From NCBI RefSeq assembly GCF_030165005.1, contig NZ_JASNNW010000018.1, forward strand, positions 1 to 64,000: a DNA stretch of 64,000 bases, read 5' to 3'. Each line of letters opens with the position of its first letter. Within the stretch, counting starts at the first letter, position 1. This DNA comes from Blastococcus capsensis (lineage in GTDB: Bacteria; Actinomycetota; Actinomycetes; Mycobacteriales; Geodermatophilaceae). The position numbers and the translations under genes were made by a program. Positions 60,370-64,000 of the stretch are shown here, one piece after another. The notes under the pieces were generated by a model that had not been told where the DNA came from, searched no databases, and saw only the letters and a list, made by a program, of their open reading frames with translations.

Positions 60370-60420
60370 GCAAGCGAGAGGGGTGCGGAAAACAGATCTC
60401 CGCATCCCTCTCGTGCTTGC
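60370..60420 (+). terminator. Long hairpin downstream of nrdJ
   Basis: The left arm 60370-60389 (GCAAGCGAGAGGGGTGCGGA) pairs with 60399-60420, with one G-T pair and a 2-nt bulge, around a 9-nt loop. It is the likely end of the nrdR-nrdJ transcript. Confidence 0.8.
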
Positions 60421-60732
60421 AGTCGACCAGTGCCGCGTCCGCGATGGGCTTGCCTGAACGCGGCCTGAGGGACACGTGGTTCGGGGCGAGAAGGGCGGCG
60501 CTCTGTCCCCGACAGAGTCGATCGGGTCAGGCTCCTACGTCGAGAATTCCGACGAGGTGCACGAAGCCGGTGATCACGGACGCTGCCGACGACGATCACG
60601 ATGGTGCGTCCGTACGCGCGGTCTGTTTCGAGTACATGACGAGTTCATGAACGAGGCCGTGGCGTATTCCGGTAGCGCCTCCCGCCGTCGATGATCTGCC
60701 CAGCGGAGCCACGGGAACGAGAGGAGCCAGAC
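60421..60732. other. Spacer between nrdJ terminator and small unknown gene; no gene supported
   Basis: Frames here are short or lack codon bias. The composition falls in G+C near 60590-60660. A 15-codon frame (MNEAVAYSGSASRRR) ends at the TGA around 60696, just before the start of the next gene; it has no supporting evidence. Confidence 0.45.
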
Positions 60733-60996
60733 GTGCGTGAGTTCGTTGACGAGGTCGCCGTCCTGAGTCGGTGGCTGGGCCGGGACGTCGCGGCGGATCT
60801 GGGCGGAGTCGTCCCCCTCTGGAACGCATTCCGGTTCCGGGATGCGGCGGTGTTCGACGCCGATCTGTCCGAGTGTGCTGGCCGGAGATACCTCGTGCGC
60901 GGCAAATCCGTGCGGGAGTTCATCCTCAGCCAGACCACCATCGACGAGGCCTACAGCGACCTGCGCAAGGGCGACGCGCTGTCCGCCGTGGCGTAG
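60733..60996 (+). CDS. Small hypothetical protein
   Basis: 87 residues, VREFVDEVAVLSRWLGRDVAADLGGVVPLWNAFRFRDAAVFDADLSECAG followed by RRYLVRGKSVREFILSQTTIDEAYSDLRKGDALSAVA. No family is recognised. It is predicted mixed alpha/beta, soluble and acidic. GTG at 60733 is chosen because GAGAGGAG lies 7-14 bp upstream; the frame extends 14 codons further but without a ribosome site. It stands alone between nrdJ and the MBL hydrolase gene. Confidence 0.6.
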   Translation: MREFVDEVAVLSRWLGRDVAADLGGVVPLWNAFRFRDAAVFDADLSECAGRRYLVRGKSVREFILSQTTIDEAYSDLRKGDALSAVA

Positions 60997-61174
60997 CCGT
61001 ACCGCTCCTGCGAGGTTGCCGGGCGGCCGGTCGCGTGCGGACGTAGGTGCGCAGCGCTCGCGGTGGATACGCCTGGGTCGACGCCGAGGGCATGCCCGCC
61101 ACGGCAGGGCGCCGCCCTTCCGGGCGGCGGCGGGACGGCCCGCGGCAACGCGGTCCTGTTGCTAGCGTCCGCCC

Positions 61175-61753
61175 ATGGCCGACCTGTCGAGAACCGCCCG
61201 CGTGGACGTCCTGGTCGAGGGGTACGTGCGCATGCCGCACGTAGCCGGCACGGTCAGCCTCGTCCGCGATGCCGACCGGGTGGTCATCGTCGACCCGGGC
61301 ATGGTGGCCGACCGGGACCTCATCCTCCGCCCGCTGCGGGAACTCGGTGTGCGACCCGAGGACGTCACCGACGTCGTCGTCAGCCACCACCACCTCGACC
61401 ACACGCTCAACGTCGCGCTCTTCCCCGTGGTGCCCGTGCACGACTTCCAGTCCGTCATCGAGGGCGACACGTTCACCCGTCGGGCCGCCGACGGCGTGCA
61501 GCTCACACCCGGCATCCAGCTGCTCGCCACGCCGGGGCACACGCCGCAGGACATCACCACGCTCGTCGGCACCCCGGACGACGTCGTCGCCCTGACGCAT
61601 CTGTGGTGGACCGAGGACGGGCCGTCCGACGACCCCTACAGCCACGACCGGGACGAGCTCCGGCAGCAGCGCGAGCGGGTGCTCGACCTGGCCACCCTGG
61701 TGGTCTGCGCCCACGGCGCGCCCTTCCGCCCGAGCTCCGTCACGCCTCGCTGA
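61175..61753 (+). CDS. MBL-fold metallo-hydrolase (MBLAC1-like)
   Basis: 192 residues. The metal motif is H71-H-H73-L-D75-H76 (VVSHHHLDHTLNVALFP); further ligands lie in ATPGHTPQDITTLVG and the C-terminal VVCAHGAPF. The strand-rich N-terminus (AGTVSLVRDADRVVIVDPGM) is typical. The family contains hydrolases of thioesters, phosphodiesters and RNA 3' ends; the substrate here is unknown. The ATG at 61175 is used. Confidence 0.88.
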   Translation: MADLSRTARVDVLVEGYVRMPHVAGTVSLVRDADRVVIVDPGMVADRDLILRPLRELGVRPEDVTDVVVSHHHLDHTLNVALFPVVPVHDFQSVIEGDTFTRRAADGVQLTPGIQLLATPGHTPQDITTLVGTPDDVVALTHLWWTEDGPSDDPYSHDRDELRQQRERVLDLATLVVCAHGAPFRPSSVTPR

Positions 61754-61880
61754 GCCGGCCGGCCCCCGGGCGGACCGGTGGACGATGAGTTCCGCGGCGA
61801 TCTGCGGTCTTGCCCCGGACGGGACAGATCGACGTCCTGCCCGTCCACCTGCATCCAGCGACGACCCGAGGAGACCGACG

Positions 61881-62303
61881 ATGTCCGTCCAGCTCAACCC
61901 CTACCTGAACTTCCGGGACGACGCCCGCCAGGCGATGGAGTTCTACCACTCCGTATTCGGCGGCACCCTCGACGTCTCGACGTTCGAGGAGTTGGGGGCC
62001 GCGCAGGACCCTGCGGAGAAGGACCTGGTCATGCACGCCCAGCTGCGGGGTGACCACGGCGTCGTCTTCATGGCCTCGGACACGCCGCGCAGCATGGAGT
62101 TCCGGCGCGGTACGGACATGAACATGTCGCTCAGCGGCGACGACCAGGCGCTCCTCCGGCGCTGGTTCGAGCAGCTCTCCGACGGCGGCGCCGTCGCCAT
62201 GCCGCTGGAGAAGGCCCCGTGGGGGGACACCTTCGGGATGTGCGTCGACCGGTTCGGCGTCAACTGGCTGGTGAACGTCTCCGGTCCGGCCGCCGGCGGC
62301 TGA
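61881..62303 (+). CDS. PhnB/DUF1428-like VOC family protein
   Basis: 140 residues of the glyoxalase/VOC fold: MSVQLNPYLNFRDDARQAMEFYHSVFGGTLDVSTF, then NMSLSGDDQALLRRWFEQLSDGGAVAMPLEKAPWGDTFGMCVDRFGVNWLVN. This matches the PhnB-like group of small metal-site-variant proteins with unknown substrates. The ATG at 61881 has CGAGGAGACCGACG upstream, a good ribosome site. Confidence 0.92.
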   Translation: MSVQLNPYLNFRDDARQAMEFYHSVFGGTLDVSTFEELGAAQDPAEKDLVMHAQLRGDHGVVFMASDTPRSMEFRRGTDMNMSLSGDDQALLRRWFEQLSDGGAVAMPLEKAPWGDTFGMCVDRFGVNWLVNVSGPAAGG

Positions 62304-62315
62304 CCGACGCGCTCG

Positions 62316-62349
62316 GGTGGGGAACGCCGGATCTCCGGCGTTCCCCACC
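62316..62349. terminator. Perfect 16-bp hairpin between VOC gene and M14 peptidase gene
   Basis: GGTGGGGAACGCCGGA (62316-62331) pairs without mismatch with TCCGGCGTTCCCCACC (62334-62349), effectively 15 bp with a 4-nt loop. It lies between convergent stops, so it is a likely bidirectional terminator. Confidence 0.85.
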
Positions 62350-62362
62350 GGGCCGGTACCGC

Positions 62363-64000
62363 TCAGCGCCGGCCGCAGGCCTTGAGGTCGACCCGCAGCT
62401 GCTGGCCCCGGTCGACGACCACCGGGACCGTCTCCCGGACCTGGCCGGCGACCTCGCAGGTCAGCGTCCAGTTCTCCACCAGCCCCGGCACGGTCGAGGA
62501 CTCCCCCTCGAACAGCGATGCGGTGAGCGTCCACGTCGGCGTCACGGAGGCGAAGTTGATCGCGCGGAGCACGTAGGTGCCTTGGGCCGGGTCCTGCAGT
62601 AGCACCCGCTCCTTCTCCCCGACGAAGTTGCCGGAGCTGCCCACCTGTTCCAGCGAGCCGTCGGCGTCCTTCCGGTACACCTCGAGGTCCATGTCGTCCG
62701 GCGTCGGCCAGTCGAGCACGATCTCGAGCAGGTCGGCGTCCCGGTCGACGGTGAACTCGGAGTCGGTCGACTGCAACGGCAGCGTCGTCCCGGTGTACGT
62801 CTGCTGCGCCACGGGCTCGGACGACACCGTCTCGACCTGCCGGTCCTTGATCACCGGGCGGGTCGACGGGTTGACGTGCCAGGTGTACCGGCCGTCGGAC
62901 CCGACGGTCATGGTTGTGTCGAGGGTGTCCTGGACCGCCCCTGCCCAGGTCGGGGTGGCGAAGGTCTTCCTCAGCCGCAGGGTCGCCCCCGCCGGCGCCT
63001 TCCCGGTGAGCACCGAGTGCGTCACCGGGTTCACCGCGTTCTCCAGCGCCAGGAGGTAGGCCTCCCGGTTCCCCTTGCCCGCGTACTCGCCGGCGCCGAG
63101 GTACTCGTCGATGACCTCGGGGAACGGCGGGTGGAACTCGTCGGGCCCGATCTCGAAGGTGTAACCGAACCCGCCGGTGGCGTTGTACGACCAGTCCTCG
63201 GTGGAGCCGGTGGTGTCGTAGAGCTCCCACGCGTGCTGGCTGGTGTAGCCGTTCTGCGCGGCCATCGCGTCGCCGAGTGCCTTGAGGGCCGGCTCGTCGA
63301 ACGGGTCACCCAGCGGGATGCCCTCGCTCGGCGGCACCAGGTCCGGCGCCGCCCCGTTCGGCCGCAGTACCAGATTCGAGAACGTGTGGTTGGTGATCAG
63401 CGTCGTCACGTGCCGACCGCTGACCAGCTCGCGGATGTTCTGCGTTTCGGGCTCGGAGAACGCCTCGGCGCCCCGGTAGGTGGGGTCGGCGAACAGGTCG
63501 GAGGCGCCCGGGCCACCCCAGTAGCCGCCGTAGTTGCGGTTGAGGTCGATGCCGGTCCCGAAGCCGCCCGGGCTCGTCGCGCTGCCGGCCCGGCAGGTGC
63601 CGTCCGGGGTGTCCTGGCCGTCGGCCAGGCGGCAGTTCTTCCGCTTGTAGGCGTTGCCGGGCGTGCCGAGGATCGTGCCGGTGCCGCCCTGGTCGACCTC
63701 GCGGAGGTCGATCAGGCCACCGTCGGTGCGGGAGAGCTCGAAGCCGTCGACGTTCACCACCGGGACGACGACGACCCGGGACCGATTCACCAGGTCGGTG
63801 ATCCGCGGATCGGTGCCGTAGTTCTCGACCAGGTCGACGGCGAACTCCATCGCGTGCTCGCCCGAGGGCCACTCGCGCGCGTGGTGCACGCCGAGCATCA
63901 CGAACGTCGGCAGCCCGCGGTCGGGGCCGCGGACGTCCGCGCCGATCTCGACCCCGTGGATCTCCCGGCCGTCCAGCGACCGGTGCGGCAACGTGATCAG
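62363..64000 (-). CDS. M14 zinc carboxypeptidase, secreted type, N-terminus outside window
   Basis: At least 545 residues; the frame runs off the right edge. Zinc ligands are in LGVHHAREWPSGEHAMEF (H-x-x-E), with the third histidine in ITNHTFSNLVL, and the catalytic glutamate in FGYTFEIGPDEFHP. FGTGIDLNRNYGGYWGG is the substrate-binding Asn-Arg block. The C-terminal ~230 residues include beta-sandwich modules resembling a bacterial pre-peptidase/CARDB-type domain (AGATLRLRKTF..., DLLEIVLDWPTPDDMDLEVYRKDADG). It removes C-terminal amino acids from peptides, probably outside the cell. Confidence 0.9.
   Translation of the reverse strand: MITLPHRSLDGREIHGVEIGADVRGPDRGLPTFVMLGVHHAREWPSGEHAMEFAVDLVENYGTDPRITDLVNRSRVVVVPVVNVDGFELSRTDGGLIDLREVDQGGTGTILGTPGNAYKRKNCRLADGQDTPDGTCRAGSATSPGGFGTGIDLNRNYGGYWGGPGASDLFADPTYRGAEAFSEPETQNIRELVSGRHVTTLITNHTFSNLVLRPNGAAPDLVPPSEGIPLGDPFDEPALKALGDAMAAQNGYTSQHAWELYDTTGSTEDWSYNATGGFGYTFEIGPDEFHPPFPEVIDEYLGAGEYAGKGNREAYLLALENAVNPVTHSVLTGKAPAGATLRLRKTFATPTWAGAVQDTLDTTMTVGSDGRYTWHVNPSTRPVIKDRQVETVSSEPVAQQTYTGTTLPLQSTDSEFTVDRDADLLEIVLDWPTPDDMDLEVYRKDADGSLEQVGSSGNFVGEKERVLLQDPAQGTYVLRAINFASVTPTWTLTASLFEGESSTVPGLVENWTLTCEVAGQVRETVPVVVDRGQQLRVDLKACGRR

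Noticed and set aside
1-64000. CRISPR arrays, rRNA and tRNA genes
   Set aside because: No regularly spaced repeats with unique spacers, no rRNA-like sequence and no cloverleaf with a T-loop GGTTCRANYCC were seen on either strand.

Overview
The window is about 72% G+C chromosomal DNA from an actinobacterium. The gene order (thyX, dapA, rnj, ftsK, pgsA, clgR, pspA, DUF3046, recA, recX, miaB, DUF349 gene, miaA, dapF, hflX, lexA, LysM gene, nrdR) matches the block known from Mycobacterium tuberculosis around Rv2754c to Rv2718c. Together with the very high G+C, frequent GTG starts and actinobacterial SOS boxes, this suggests a member of or near the Geodermatophilaceae (Blastococcus, Geodermatophilus, Modestobacter). 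That placement is inference. All calls come from reading the sequence; no database search was run.

Layout: 1-0.53 kb is the 3' end of an IS4/IS1634-like insertion element that cuts into a DUF2461 gene. 1.1-3.4 kb holds a GNAT acetyltransferase, a YcaQ-type winged-helix protein and a DUF1232 membrane protein. 3.4-8.3 kb is a nucleotide, lysine and RNA block in which both thymidylate synthases (thyX, thyA) sit next to dfrA, then dapA and rnj. 8.4-10.4 kb is an S9 peptidase. 10.4-12.35 kb is an inserted-looking cobalt-type nitrile hydratase operon (alpha, beta, accessory protein) with a histidine-rich alpha N-terminus and an unusual, potentially structured leader. 12.7-21.8 kb is ftsK, rimO, pgsA, a deleted cinA, clgR, a GNAT/PfkB pair, pspA and a Nei-type glycosylase. 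22.3-22.8 kb is a MazEF-like toxin-antitoxin pair, followed by the helicase lhr, an MFS transporter and a 36-codon membrane peptide gene.

29.1-31.2 kb is DUF3046-recA-recX with an SOS box. 31.3-35.3 kb is a glutamate/polar amino-acid ABC transporter (gluABCD-like) interrupted by a poly-G/poly-C stretch between binding-protein and permease genes. 35.6-37.5 kb is a secreted PGRP amidase. 37.6-44.9 kb is miaB, a DUF349 gene, a LigB-like gene, miaA, dapF and hflX. 45.0-46.8 kb is a PAP2 phosphatase and a secreted propeller-like protein. 46.8-53.9 kb is an accessory catabolic locus: an IclR regulator divergent from a tightly coupled operon of CoA-transferase, iron/thiamine-type ABC transporter (ATPase, binding lipoprotein, fused permease) and enoyl-CoA hydratase. 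54.0-55.5 kb is lexA divergent from a LysM cell-division inhibitor candidate, each with an SOS box. 56.7-60.3 kb is nrdR-nrdJ (B12-dependent ribonucleotide reductase) behind two NrdR boxes 32 bp apart. The right end holds a small unknown gene, an MBL hydrolase, a VOC protein and a truncated M14 carboxypeptidase.

The core genes serve dTMP/dNTP supply, DNA damage response, tRNA modification and lysine/cell-wall synthesis. Two cobalt-linked enzymes (nitrile hydratase and NrdJ) lie in the window. Strong inverted repeats close most transcription units.
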